A DNA stretch of 21,925 nucleotides from Candidatus Woesearchaeota archaeon (GCA_014728835.1 WJKY01000007.1:1-21925); one strand, 5' to 3'; counted from the stretch's first letter, positions 8,044 to 15,296 are shown. Numbers and translations: made by a program. The notes: generated by a model from the letters alone, not told the origin.

Positions 8044-8691
8044 TTATTTCTTTTCTTCAGCAGGTGTTTCTTTTTTAGGCGCTGTTGTTTTATCTTTTAC
8101 TGGTGCAGCTTCTGCTTCTGCTTCTTGTGCAGCCTTTACTTTTTCAGCTTCTGCTTGCAATTCTTTTGTATGTGCTTTTATTTTTTCTAATTTTTCTGGA
8201 GGAACTTCTGTTTTACCTTCTTTTAGTTCTTTGTCATATTTACCTTCATCAATTTCTTTGATAACATCTTTTGGGTCTTTTCCTTCCACTTCAAAGCCAA
8301 GAGAAACACAAGTTCCAACAACTTCTTTAACTTGATTTTTTAAGTCAGTACTTAGTAAACTATCTTCTTTTGTTTTAGCTACTTTAATTACTTGTTCAAT
8401 TGCTATGTCTGCAACTTTAATTGGCGAGCCAGTTCCTTTTTCAACACCAGCTTCTTTTTTAAGTAAGGCTGAGGCTGGTGGAGTACCAACTTCAATTTCA
8501 AAAGTTTTATTTTTAGTATCAATAATAACTTTTACAGGAACCTCCATACCTTTCATTGATTCTGTTTTTTTATTTATAGCATCAACTACTTTATTCACAG
8601 GAATTCCCATTGGTCCTAATGCTGGGCCTAACGGAGGTCCACCTGATGCTGAGCCTCCTTTTACTAATAATGAAATTGTCTCTTTTGTCAT
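8044..8691 (-). CDS. rpl11: Ribosomal protein uL11 with a long charged C-terminal extension
   Basis: uL11 binds the GTPase-associated region of 23S rRNA next to the P stalk. The N-terminal domain begins with the canonical proline/glycine loop (GGPPLGPALGPMGIPVN, residues 18-34). The rRNA-binding domain continues through GTCVSLGFEVEG to about residue 160. The protein then runs on for about 55 residues rich in Glu, Lys and Ala (KLEKIKAHTKELQAEAEKV and following), ending in a Pro/Lys/Thr tail. Typical archaeal uL11 ends near 160-165. The gene overlaps the Spt5 gene by 4 nt (ATGA), so it is translationally coupled. It is convergent with alaS, with stop codons back to back. Confidence 0.96.
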   Translation of the reverse strand: MTKETISLLVKGGSASGGPPLGPALGPMGIPVNKVVDAINKKTESMKGMEVPVKVIIDTKNKTFEIEVGTPPASALLKKEAGVEKGTGSPIKVADIAIEQVIKVAKTKEDSLLSTDLKNQVKEVVGTCVSLGFEVEGKDPKDVIKEIDEGKYDKELKEGKTEVPPEKLEKIKAHTKELQAEAEKVKAAQEAEAEAAPVKDKTTAPKKETPAEEKK

Positions 8692-9155
8692 TCTTTTTTC
8701 TCCTTTTTTTCTTTTCTTTCTTTTTTACCTATGACTTTTACTGAATCTAAACCAATAGTAATTGGAATTGGAACAGCTGCTTCAAGTAACTCTAATACAA
8801 CTTTTGCTTTTTGGAAATCCAAACGAGTAACTTTTGCTTTTTCACCTTTGAATGGACCTGAAATAACACTTACAATATCTCCTTTGTGTATATCCATTTT
8901 TTCAGGTTTGAATTCAATTAAATGTTCTATTTCCTCATATTTTGTAGGTGTTCTTAAAACACCTCTAACATAAGGTATTCCATATGAAACTTGTTTTACA
9001 ACATCTGCACTAATTGCTTCTACAAGAATATAACCTGTCATACCATGAGGAAAAAGCAAGCTATGTATGCCTCCTGCCTTTTTAGCATTAGATGCTAAAA
9101 AATCCATTACTTGTTCTTCTCTTCCAATTGCTGTTCGTACAACATATAATCCCAT
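8688..9155 (-). CDS. spt5: Transcription elongation factor Spt5 (NusG)
   Basis: Archaeal Spt5 binds the RNA polymerase clamp (with Spt4 where present), raises processivity and couples to the ribosome. The NGN domain covers about residues 1-88 (MGLYVVRTAIGREEQVMDFL; a HGMTGYILVEA core; VRGVLR). The KOW motif follows at about 92-125 (IHKGDIVSVISGPFKGEKAKV). The 155-aa length is normal, and the end is a Lys/Glu-rich tail. The start follows the SecE stop by 1 nt and the end overlaps uL11 by 4 nt, the conserved secE-spt5-L11 order. Confidence 0.96.
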   Translation of the reverse strand: MGLYVVRTAIGREEQVMDFLASNAKKAGGIHSLLFPHGMTGYILVEAISADVVKQVSYGIPYVRGVLRTPTKYEEIEHLIEFKPEKMDIHKGDIVSVISGPFKGEKAKVTRLDFQKAKVVLELLEAAVPIPITIGLDSVKVIGKKERKEKKEKKE

Positions 9156-9156
9156 T

Positions 9157-9417
9157 TTATAATAATTGCAGTGCTTGCGTTATCATGTGAATTATAAAAC
9201 CAATAAAACCAATTATTATTATTCCTAAACCAGAAGCTTTAACAATTGCTTTAAATTCTTCACTAGATGGTTTTTTAGTAATTTTAAGCACTCGTCTATA
9301 TTCTTTTAATTTTAAACTTATTTTGTTTGGCCATTCAGATGGTTTTATTTTAGGCATGTAAATTTTAGGTACCTCTGGCATCTGACCTTTTCCCTTGCTA
9401 ATCTTGTTAATATCCAT
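9157..9417 (-). CDS. secE: Preprotein translocase subunit SecE (Sec61 gamma)
   Basis: SecE clamps SecY in the protein-conducting channel. The 86-aa protein has a hydrophilic N-terminal part, an amphipathic helix with the family pattern YRRVLKITKKPSSEEF at about residues 40-55, and one transmembrane helix near the C-terminus (about 62-85, GLGIIIIGFIGFIIHMI). The N-terminal ~25 residues, with GKGQMPEVPKIYMPKIKP, are longer than in many archaeal SecE proteins (about 60-65 aa). The gene heads the secE-spt5-L11 operon and appears leaderless behind a strong TATA box. Confidence 0.93.
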   Translation of the reverse strand: MDINKISKGKGQMPEVPKIYMPKIKPSEWPNKISLKLKEYRRVLKITKKPSSEEFKAIVKASGLGIIIIGFIGFIIHMITQALQLL

Positions 9418-9439
9418 AATACTACTAAAAAATAATGGG

Positions 9440-9449
9440 TTTAAAAAGG
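9440..9449 (-). promoter_or_regulatory. Promoter of secE-spt5-L11 (CCTTTTTAAA)
   Basis: The minus strand reads ACCTTTTTAAACC here, a BRE-like CC followed by a TATA-like TTTTTAAA. Its centre is about 26 nt upstream of the SecE ATG (9417), predicting a leaderless or nearly leaderless message. The element starts about 8 nt after the ftsZ stop, so secE has its own promoter although ftsZ lies directly upstream on the same strand. Confidence 0.65.
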
Positions 9450-9456
9450 TTTAGTT

Positions 9457-10614
9457 TTATGAGTCAACAAATTCTATACCTAAATTATCTTCTAATTCTT
9501 CCCTGCGCTTTGTTCCAAGTGTGCGTGCTGGTCCAAAAATTTGTGGGCTTTGTACGCCTGTTATAACAAGCATTGCTCTAACTGTATTTTGCAGATCAGG
9601 TGTTAATTGAGCTCCCCAAATTATATTAGCATTATCATCGAGCTTTGTTGATACTTGTTCAACAACTTTTTTAGCTTCATCTAAAGTCATTGATGGCCCA
9701 CCACTTACGTTAATTAGTGCGCCGCTAGCACCTGAAACTTCAACATCTAGTAATGGGTTTTTAATTGCTTTTTCAACAGCTTCTACTGCTCTGTTTTCAG
9801 TGTCAGATTCTCCAACTCCAATCATGGCTATTCCGCCGCCAGTCATTACAGTTTTAATATCTGCAAAATCAAGATTAATTAATCCTGGCTTTGTAATTAG
9901 TTCTGCTATACCTCTTACAGAATTTGTAAGTATTTCATCAGCTACTTTGAAAGCTGTATGTAATGGTAGGTCTGGTGCTAATTCAACTAATTTATCATTT
10001 GGTATAACAATCAAAGTGTCAACATAGTTTTCTAGTTTTTCTAAGCCTATCATTGCATTTTCAAATCTTTTTTGACCTTCCATTGTAAATGGAAGGGTTA
10101 CAATTCCTACAGTTAAAATTCCTAATTTTTTTGCAATTTCTGCAACTATAGGAGCGCCACCAGTTCCAGTACCGCCTCCTAGACCACATGTTATAAAAAC
10201 CATGTCAGAACCTTTTAGAGCTTGTTTGACATCATTTTCACTTTCTTTTGCACCTTCTTCTCCTACCTTTGGGTCACTTCCAGCTCCTAAGCCGCCTGTT
10301 AATTCACGGCCTATTAAGATTTTCTTATCTGCTTGTGCGTTTAATAGATCTTGAGCATCAGTATTTATAGCAAGAATTTCACAACCTATAATTCCAACCT
10401 CTGATAATCTTGAAATAGTATTATTACCAGCTCCTCCAACTCCTACTACCTTAATACGTGCTTTTTTAGATGTCAGTATCTTTTGTAATTCTTGATCAGT
10501 TGGATTTACAGTATTTATAGTAGGGCTTGAATCTCGGCTGATACTTGGACTAGCTGTGCTGGTTTCTGCATTAAAATTAGATTCTGATTTTGACTGGGGA
10601 GTAAAGTCTTCCAT
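9457..10614 (-). CDS. ftsZ: Cell division GTPase FtsZ
   Basis: FtsZ polymerises with GTP into the division ring. I use ATG 10614 (385 aa) instead of the upstream in-frame GTG, because that GTG lies inside the GAGGTG ribosome binding site at 10620-10625, 5 nt before the ATG. The glycine-rich GVGGAGNN (residues 58-65) and the tubulin signature GLGGGTGTGG (144-153) are intact, as is the T7-loop NLDFAD that activates hydrolysis in the adjoining subunit. The first ~45 residues are a Ser/Thr/Asn-rich disordered leader. The C-terminus ends RREELEDNLGIEFVDS, a short conserved-looking tail. It lies upstream of secE on the same strand, a known archaeal neighbourhood. Confidence 0.97.
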   Translation of the reverse strand: MEDFTPQSKSESNFNAETSTASPSISRDSSPTINTVNPTDQELQKILTSKKARIKVVGVGGAGNNTISRLSEVGIIGCEILAINTDAQDLLNAQADKKILIGRELTGGLGAGSDPKVGEEGAKESENDVKQALKGSDMVFITCGLGGGTGTGGAPIVAEIAKKLGILTVGIVTLPFTMEGQKRFENAMIGLEKLENYVDTLIVIPNDKLVELAPDLPLHTAFKVADEILTNSVRGIAELITKPGLINLDFADIKTVMTGGGIAMIGVGESDTENRAVEAVEKAIKNPLLDVEVSGASGALINVSGGPSMTLDEAKKVVEQVSTKLDDNANIIWGAQLTPDLQNTVRAMLVITGVQSPQIFGPARTLGTKRREELEDNLGIEFVDS

Positions 10615-10619
10615 TCTCA

Positions 10620-10691
10620 CACCTCACGTTAAAATGGTAGTTCTTACCAAGTGAATATAACAATATTCTATGTTTATAGAGATTATATAAA
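10620..10691 (-). promoter_or_regulatory. ftsZ promoter, leader and ribosome binding site
   Basis: On the minus strand TTTATATAA (10683-10691) is a good archaeal TATA box, predicting a start near 10662 and a leader of about 48 nt. The leader ends in GAGGTG (10620-10625). Unlike several neighbours, ftsZ therefore uses a leadered, Shine-Dalgarno start. The leader has a weak stem (GGTA/TACC, with TCAC/GTGA outside it) that would pair just before the ribosome binding site; this is suggestive only. Confidence 0.55.
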
Positions 10692-10717
10692 TATTTGTTT
10701 GCTTAAAACATAATATC

Positions 10718-11428
10718 TTATTTTTTCTTTTTAGACTCTGATTTTGGCTTATTTTTCTTGTCTAAACCAGTAAAAACTACTTTTTTGGATTTAGCTTCTG
10801 AGACCAAATCTTCAACTTGTTTTTTAACAAGTTCTCGCATGTTTTCTGGCATTTCTTTCTTTAAATTGATCTTAATTTCTTTATCTGAAATAGTAATTGT
10901 GTAATCAGAATCTTCTAATTTAGTTAAAAGAGATATAATTCCAGATATTTTTTCTTTTGTATCTGTAACTTTTTTATTGATTTTAATTTTGTAATGTAAT
11001 GTTCTGCCAGCTAACGGATGATTGAAATCAATTATTACGCGGCCTCCTGTTACGCTTCTAATAGACGCTACTGCTCCATCAATTGCTAATCTCTGGCCAG
11101 GTATTGGATTAATCCCTTTTTTCTTAAACTGAGTTAAACTTGTTAATTTGATGTGTTTTGGATTTCTGTGTCCAAAACCTTGTTCTGGAGATACATTAAA
11201 TTCATATTCTTTTCCTATTTCTTTGCCTGTTAGTTGCTTGTCAACGCCTTTAAGTAAGTGTCCAGCCCCCAAACAAACAACAAGTGGCTTATATGTTCTG
11301 TTTTCTTGATAAGCTCCTTCTTTTTTAGCTAAATCAGCATTAGTAACATCAAAAATTTGATTACTACCTTTAACTTTAGCTATAAAATCAATTTGTATAA
11401 AATCTCCTTTTTTTACTTTTTTCACCAT
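10718..11428 (-). CDS. FKBP-type peptidyl-prolyl cis-trans isomerase (SlyD-like), long form
   Basis: The product speeds proline isomerisation and probably acts as a holdase in the cytosol. I take ATG 11428 (MVKKVKKGDFIQIDFIAKV); ATG 11437, 9 nt upstream, is possible, but a TATA-like element at 11451-11458 puts transcription start near 11430. The FKBP fold reads at about residues 5-155, with an insert-in-flap domain in the middle (VSPEQGFGHRNPKHIKL; GQRLAIDGAVASIRSV; VIIDFNHPLAGRTLHYKI). The NHPLAG motif is typical of archaeal/SlyD-type enzymes. A further ~75-residue domain (about 160-225) and a Lys/Ser tail follow, as in long archaeal FKBPs. No signal peptide is seen. Confidence 0.9.
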   Translation of the reverse strand: MVKKVKKGDFIQIDFIAKVKGSNQIFDVTNADLAKKEGAYQENRTYKPLVVCLGAGHLLKGVDKQLTGKEIGKEYEFNVSPEQGFGHRNPKHIKLTSLTQFKKKGINPIPGQRLAIDGAVASIRSVTGGRVIIDFNHPLAGRTLHYKIKINKKVTDTKEKISGIISLLTKLEDSDYTITISDKEIKINLKKEMPENMRELVKKQVEDLVSEAKSKKVVFTGLDKKNKPKSESKKKK

Positions 11429-11465
11429 ATTAATCATTCAATAAGATTAGCTTTTAAGTTTTTGC

Positions 11466-11906
11466 CTAAATACCAAGTGCACTTAAAATAATAGCGCCAT
11501 CAGAAAAACCTATTGGTAATAGATTTACTATAAATGATAAAAAAGCAGGTATTGCAAGCATAGCAAAACACATTTGCATCTTTACAGTTTTTCTTTTCCT
11601 TGGCAAACATACATAAATTCCGCATACACTTAATGCAAAAATAAGATTAACTAATGGCCCTGCAAATGCTATAGTAGCATCTTGTTTGGTTAGAACTTCA
11701 CCAGATGAAGAATAACTAGTAAATGCATCTGGAAGATATAAAGCAAATTTACTATCTGCCGGAGCTGTTGAATCAAAGTGAACTGTTGGGTTTAACTCAT
11801 AATAATCAGCAACTGTATAATGTCCATATTCATGAATAAATATGTTTAGAAAAAAGCTTCCAAACAGCAAAACCATGAGCATGAGCCCTAATAATAATTT
11901 TTTCAT
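11466..11906 (-). CDS. Small M50-like (site-2 protease fold) membrane metalloprotease
   Basis: The protein is only 146 aa and largely hydrophobic. A first transmembrane helix (residues 3-30) carries the zinc motif HEYGH (H25, E26, H29) near its end. A second hydrophobic helix around FAGPLVNLIFALSVCGIYV (81-100) contains the GPxxN pattern of M50 proteases. A third (about 112-145) holds NLLPIGFSDGAII, equivalent to the NxxPxxxxDG motif that supplies the third zinc ligand (D136). All three M50 signatures are therefore present in a minimal three-helix core without PDZ or CBS domains. Intramembrane cleavage of an unknown substrate is inferred. It has its own promoter and appears nearly leaderless. 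Confidence 0.8.
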   Translation of the reverse strand: MKKLLLGLMLMVLLFGSFFLNIFIHEYGHYTVADYYELNPTVHFDSTAPADSKFALYLPDAFTSYSSSGEVLTKQDATIAFAGPLVNLIFALSVCGIYVCLPRKRKTVKMQMCFAMLAIPAFLSFIVNLLPIGFSDGAIILSALGI

Positions 11907-11930
11907 CTTGTGACTAATTAGTGAAATCTA

Positions 11931-11941
11931 ATTTAAAAAGG
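11931..11941 (-). promoter_or_regulatory. Promoter of the M50-like gene (CCTTTTTAAAT)
   Basis: The minus strand shows the same CC-TTTTTAAA element as in front of secE, centred about 25 nt before a predicted start near 11911 and 5 nt upstream of the ATG (11906). A perfect 10-bp palindrome, ACTAATTAGT, spans 11913-11922 around the expected transcription start and could be an operator. The element abuts the last codon of the P-type ATPase gene. Confidence 0.55.
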
Positions 11942-14623
11942 TTATGTTTTTCTGGATTTAAATGCTTTATAAGCTTCTAAATAAACAAAACCGATGCTGG
12001 AAAAGGCAAAAATAATCAACCAATCTTTAAGTGCTAGTGCTGTTGTATGAAAAACATTTTGCAGTACAGGAGTATATACTAGCGCCACTTGTAAAGACAT
12101 TGCTATTAGTGCTGCAGCAAATAACCAAGCACTAAAAATTGGTTTTACTTTAACTATGGACTCATCAAGAGAATGACAACTAAATGCTTGAAACATTTCA
12201 AAAACAACTATTGATGTAAAAACTGCTGTTTGAGCGTAAACAACATTTTGACTTTTTAGGAACCACCAAAATAAAGCCATTGTACCTGCAAAAAGAATAA
12301 GTGGATATTCAACCAAATACGCTCTTAAGCCTTTAAAAACAGATTCTTTTGGCAGCCTTGGTTTGTGTCTCATTACATGAGGATCAATTGGGTCTGCGCT
12401 TAAAGCTAATGCTGGCAAACCATCAGTAACTAAATTAATCCAAAGTATTTGAACAGCAAGTAAAGGAAGCGGCAAACCAGCTAAAACAGCTGCAAAAATA
12501 ATTATTATTTCTGCAATGTTTCCTGATAAAAGAAATGCTATGCTTTTTTTAATATTATTAAATACTCCGCGACCTTCCTTTACTGCAGAAACAATGGTCG
12601 CAAAATTATCATCCTCTAAAACCATATCAGAGGCTTCTTTGGCTACATCTGTTCCTGCAATGCCCATTGCTATTCCTATATTTGCTTGCTTTAGTGCTGG
12701 CGCATCATTAACTCCGTCACCAGTCATTGCAGCAATATGACCTTTTTTCTGCAATGCTTTGACTATTCGAACTTTATGTTCTGGAGAAACTCTGGCATAA
12801 ATTGTTATTTCATCTGCTTGTTTTTCAAATTCTTTATCACTTAATTTATCTAATTCTTTGCCTGTTATTATTTTAGATTCAGATGTAATTAGCCCCAAAT
12901 CTCTGGATATTGCTTTTGCAGTTGTTTTATAATCGCCTGTAACAACTGAAACTTTTATTCCTGCTTTTTTGCTTTGTTCTAATGCTTTTTTGGCTTCTGG
13001 GCGAGGAGGATCAATCATTCCAGTAAGACCAACAAAAACAAGATTTTCCTCTATGTTTTCAATTGTGTAATCTTTGATTGTTGTTGGTACTTCTTTGTAA
13101 GCCATTCCAAGAATTCGCAAAGCTTTTTCCGCCATATCATCAGAAGCTTTTAGAATTTCTTTTTTATCTGCGCCAGTTATTCTTATTACTTTTCCGTTTT
13201 TAATAATGTGCGTGCAATGCTCAATCAAAACATCAGGTGCTCCTTTTACAAATGCAATTTCTTTGTCTTCATGCTTATGTACTGTTGACATGCGTTTTCG
13301 TTTGGCATCAAAAGAAAGTTCTGTTATGTAAGGATATTTTTCAAGCATATGTTCTTTTGTAAGTCCTGCTTTGCCTGCTAAAACAATTAGTGAAGCTTCT
13401 GTTGGATCGCCAGTAATAACCCATTTATTTTTTTCTTTGTATAAGTTTGCTCCGTTACATAACGCACCAATATGCAAAAGAATATTTGTTTGTTTGTCAT
13501 CCAAAGGTTTTATTTGTTTTTTATCTAATTTAAATTCGCCTTCAGGAACATAACCTTCTCCTGTAACATCAATAAATTTTCCGTTTGTGTAAATTTTGCG
13601 CACAGTCATTTCATTTTTTGTTAATGTTCCTGTTTTATCTGTACAAATTATGTTACAGCTTCCTAATGTCTCAACAGCTGGCAAACTCCGGACTATGGCT
13701 TTTCTTTTAGCCATGCGGTCCAGACCAATTGCAAGCGTTATAGTTACTATAGCTGGCAAACCTTCTGGCACTGCAGCTACTGCTAATGAAATCGCAGTCA
13801 AAAACATATCAAAAAGTCCTAAACCTCTCAAAACTCCTGCAGCAAAAATTACTGCACAAATTATTACTGTTGCAATTCCCAATGTTTTTGCAACATCTGC
13901 AAGTTTTTCCTGCAAAGGTGTTTTTTTAGTTTCTGCTTCTTCAATCATCTTTGCGATTTTACCTACTTCAGTATGCATCCCTGTTTCAGTTACTACTGCA
14001 GTAGCTCTTCCGTTTGTAATTATTGTATTCATAAACACGTAATTTTTTCTTTCTGCAACAATTGCTTTTTCTTTAAGCGCAGAAATATCTTTAGAAACAG
14101 TAGTTGATTCTCCTGTTAATGTAGCTTCATTAACTTTTAGATTAATTTCCTGTAATAATCTAGCATCAGCAGGTACTTTATCACCTTGTTCAAGAACAAT
14201 TATATCTCCAGGCACCAAATCCTGTGTAGGTATTTTAATTTTTTTTCCGTTTCTAATAACATGTGCTTTTGGAGCTGCTAATTTTTTTAGAGCTTCAATT
14301 GCTTTTTCTGCACGAAACTCTTGGGCAAAACCAATAAGTGCATTCATAATAATTATTGCAAAGATTACTGCAGCATCAATGTAATGTTGTACTGCTAAAG
14401 CTATTGCGCCGGCAATTACTAATAATAAAATTAGAAAACTTTTGAATTGTTTTGCAAAGATAAGAAATAGATTGATTTTCTTTTTGCGCGCAAGAATGTT
14501 TTTTCCATATTTTTGGCGCCGCTTTTCAACTTCTTGGTTTGTTAATCCAGTTCGCTTACTAGTATGTAAAGATGATAAAACTTCTTCTGGTGATAATTGA
14601 TACCAAAATTTGTCAGTAGCCAT
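11942..14623 (-). CDS. P-type Ca2+-transporting ATPase (P2A, SERCA/PMR1-like)
   Basis: The start is ATG 14623 (MATDKFWYQL, 893 aa). The open frame extends upstream only because it reads through tRNA-Phe. Domains: cation ATPase N-terminal (5-70), actuator with TGES (170-173), phosphorylation site DKTGT (D329), nucleotide-binding domain with KGAP (460-463), hinge TGDGVND (634-640), and ten expected membrane helices. Ion-site residues match the single-site (site II) Ca2+ pumps: PEGLP in M4 (E287), GNIAE in M5 (N702, E705), and NLVTDG in M6 (N730, D734). This favours Ca2+ (possibly Mn2+) export over Na+/K+ or H+ transport. A double TATA-like repeat lies just before the ATG, predicting a leaderless message. 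Confidence 0.92.
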   Translation of the reverse strand: MATDKFWYQLSPEEVLSSLHTSKRTGLTNQEVEKRRQKYGKNILARKKKINLFLIFAKQFKSFLILLLVIAGAIALAVQHYIDAAVIFAIIIMNALIGFAQEFRAEKAIEALKKLAAPKAHVIRNGKKIKIPTQDLVPGDIIVLEQGDKVPADARLLQEINLKVNEATLTGESTTVSKDISALKEKAIVAERKNYVFMNTIITNGRATAVVTETGMHTEVGKIAKMIEEAETKKTPLQEKLADVAKTLGIATVIICAVIFAAGVLRGLGLFDMFLTAISLAVAAVPEGLPAIVTITLAIGLDRMAKRKAIVRSLPAVETLGSCNIICTDKTGTLTKNEMTVRKIYTNGKFIDVTGEGYVPEGEFKLDKKQIKPLDDKQTNILLHIGALCNGANLYKEKNKWVITGDPTEASLIVLAGKAGLTKEHMLEKYPYITELSFDAKRKRMSTVHKHEDKEIAFVKGAPDVLIEHCTHIIKNGKVIRITGADKKEILKASDDMAEKALRILGMAYKEVPTTIKDYTIENIEENLVFVGLTGMIDPPRPEAKKALEQSKKAGIKVSVVTGDYKTTAKAISRDLGLITSESKIITGKELDKLSDKEFEKQADEITIYARVSPEHKVRIVKALQKKGHIAAMTGDGVNDAPALKQANIGIAMGIAGTDVAKEASDMVLEDDNFATIVSAVKEGRGVFNNIKKSIAFLLSGNIAEIIIIFAAVLAGLPLPLLAVQILWINLVTDGLPALALSADPIDPHVMRHKPRLPKESVFKGLRAYLVEYPLILFAGTMALFWWFLKSQNVVYAQTAVFTSIVVFEMFQAFSCHSLDESIVKVKPIFSAWLFAAALIAMSLQVALVYTPVLQNVFHTTALALKDWLIIFAFSSIGFVYLEAYKAFKSRKT

Positions 14624-14627
14624 ATTA

Positions 14628-14652
14628 TAATTTAAAATTCGGTAATTTAAAA
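14628..14652 (-). promoter_or_regulatory. P-type ATPase promoter with duplicated TTTTAAATTA
   Basis: The 10-mer TTTTAAATTA occurs twice on the minus strand, at 14643-14652 and 14628-14637, exactly 15 nt apart. The distal copy is about 25 nt before the ATG (14623) and is the likely TATA box. The proximal copy covers the expected start region. Both lie between the tRNA-Phe 3' end (14663) and the ATPase. Confidence 0.5.
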
Positions 14653-14662
14653 TGATTTTGAA

Positions 14663-14736
14663 TGGGATCGGTGGGATTTGAACCCACGACTCCGCGATCT
14701 TCAGTCGCGTGCTCTCCCAGACTGAGCTACGATCCC
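14663..14736 (-). tRNA. tRNA-Phe (GAA)
   Basis: A full cloverleaf can be drawn: acceptor GGGATCG/CGATCCC, D-arm GCTC/GAGC with loop AGTCTGGGA, anticodon stem CGCGA/TCGCG with loop CTGAAGA (anticodon GAA), variable GAGTC, and T-arm GTGGG/CCCAC with loop TTCAAAT. The discriminator is A and CCA is not encoded. No intron is present. A TATA box (CTTTATAAA) at 14761-14769 predicts a start just upstream of 14736. The ATPase start codon lies 40 nt downstream. Confidence 0.96.
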
Positions 14737-14760
14737 TTAAAATAAACACTCCAAAATTAG

Positions 14761-14769
14761 TTTATAAAG
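14761..14769 (-). promoter_or_regulatory. TATA box of tRNA-Phe
   Basis: CTTTATAAA on the minus strand, centred about 29 nt upstream of the mature tRNA 5' end, predicts a start near 14740 and a leader of only a few nucleotides. It lies just downstream of the stop of the decarboxylase-like gene (14777). Confidence 0.6.
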
Positions 14770-14776
14770 TTAATGT

Positions 14777-15196
14777 TTATTTAATTAGCAAAGCTACAAC
14801 AGCGCAGCTATATTCGCCTTTTTTAGCTTCTGCGCTAGATGCTATTTCTTGCGTACCTTCAAAATCTATTTTTTTCTTTTTTAGTTCAGATTCTGCTTTC
14901 TTTACTGCTTTTTGTAGGCTTCGCCCCATTCCTTTGCCAATATAAATTTTATCTGCTGTAATTCCCAAAAACAGAGCAACTGCTGCTTCACCTTTTACAC
15001 ATTTCTTGAGAACAATACCTTTTGCTTTTCCTTTTAATTGTTTTTTTAATTCAACTACGTTGCCTTTTGGAACCTCAAGTTTCTTTAACCCAGTTAAATC
15101 AACGCTGGAAATCTTTGCATTTCTAAGTGCATTTTTTTCTGCTAATATCTTAGAACCATATCCTACTCCCCAAGTGAAATAATATTTGTTAGCCAT
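14777..15196 (-). CDS. Pyruvoyl-dependent arginine decarboxylase-like protein lacking the self-cleavage serine
   Basis: The product is 139 aa from ATG 15196 (MANKYYFTWGVGYG). A longer in-frame start lies inside the tRNA-Ser gene and is rejected. The pattern resembles archaeal PvlArgDC (M. jannaschii PdaD, from memory): a GxGxG-like start, ALRNAKISSVDL near residues 23-34, a mid-region KGEAAVALFLGI, a helix of Lys/Glu residues, and the end YSCAVVALLIK matching GCAFAAAALWYK. The residues that make the enzyme seem lost. The Ser-Ser cleavage pair aligns with K38-K39, the preceding Asn with D33, and the catalytic Glu with a glycine near 87. If so, it cannot form a pyruvoyl group and is a non-enzymatic relative, perhaps a regulatory subunit. 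The ATG is only 9 nt after the tRNA-Ser discriminator base. Confidence 0.6.
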   Translation of the reverse strand: MANKYYFTWGVGYGSKILAEKNALRNAKISSVDLTGLKKLEVPKGNVVELKKQLKGKAKGIVLKKCVKGEAAVALFLGITADKIYIGKGMGRSLQKAVKKAESELKKKKIDFEGTQEIASSAEAKKGEYSCAVVALLIK

Positions 15197-15220
15197 TTTG
15201 ATGAGCGCCGAGGGTGGGAC

Positions 15221-15296
15221 TTTCAAATCCGTTGGCTGAAAAGCCAATTGTGTATCGCTTTGCGATACGCTCGCTCACATCCGGAGCGCCGGATTT
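15221..15296 (-). other. Putative T-loop intron of tRNA-Ser (about 76 nt) with cloverleaf-like fold
   Basis: The insert follows GTGGGTTCAA and precedes GTCCCAC; removing it gives the 7-base T-loop TTCAAGT. It closes with a perfect 7-bp stem AAATCCG/CGGATTT (15290-15296 with 15225-15231). Inside are three hairpins: CGCTC/GAGCG with a 7-nt loop, GTATCGC/GCGATAC, and TTGGCT/AGCCAA. At the junction, exon TTCA pairs with TGAA, flanked by a 2-nt and a 3-nt bulge, a relaxed bulge-helix-bulge. The exact cut sites may shift by one or two bases. Confidence 0.7.

Noticed and set aside
13596..14042. 148-aa plus-strand frame inside the ATPase gene
   Set aside because: Antisense shadow of a strongly conserved P-type ATPase region including the phosphorylation site.
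14624..14749. 42-residue N-terminal extension of the P-type ATPase
   Set aside because: It is the translation of tRNA-Phe and the promoter; the family start (MATDKFWYQL) follows with a TATA box at the right distance.
15197..15247. 17-residue N-terminal extension of the decarboxylase-like protein
   Set aside because: It lies in the tRNA-Ser T-arm and acceptor stem; the ATG at 15196 is just past the tRNA 3' end.
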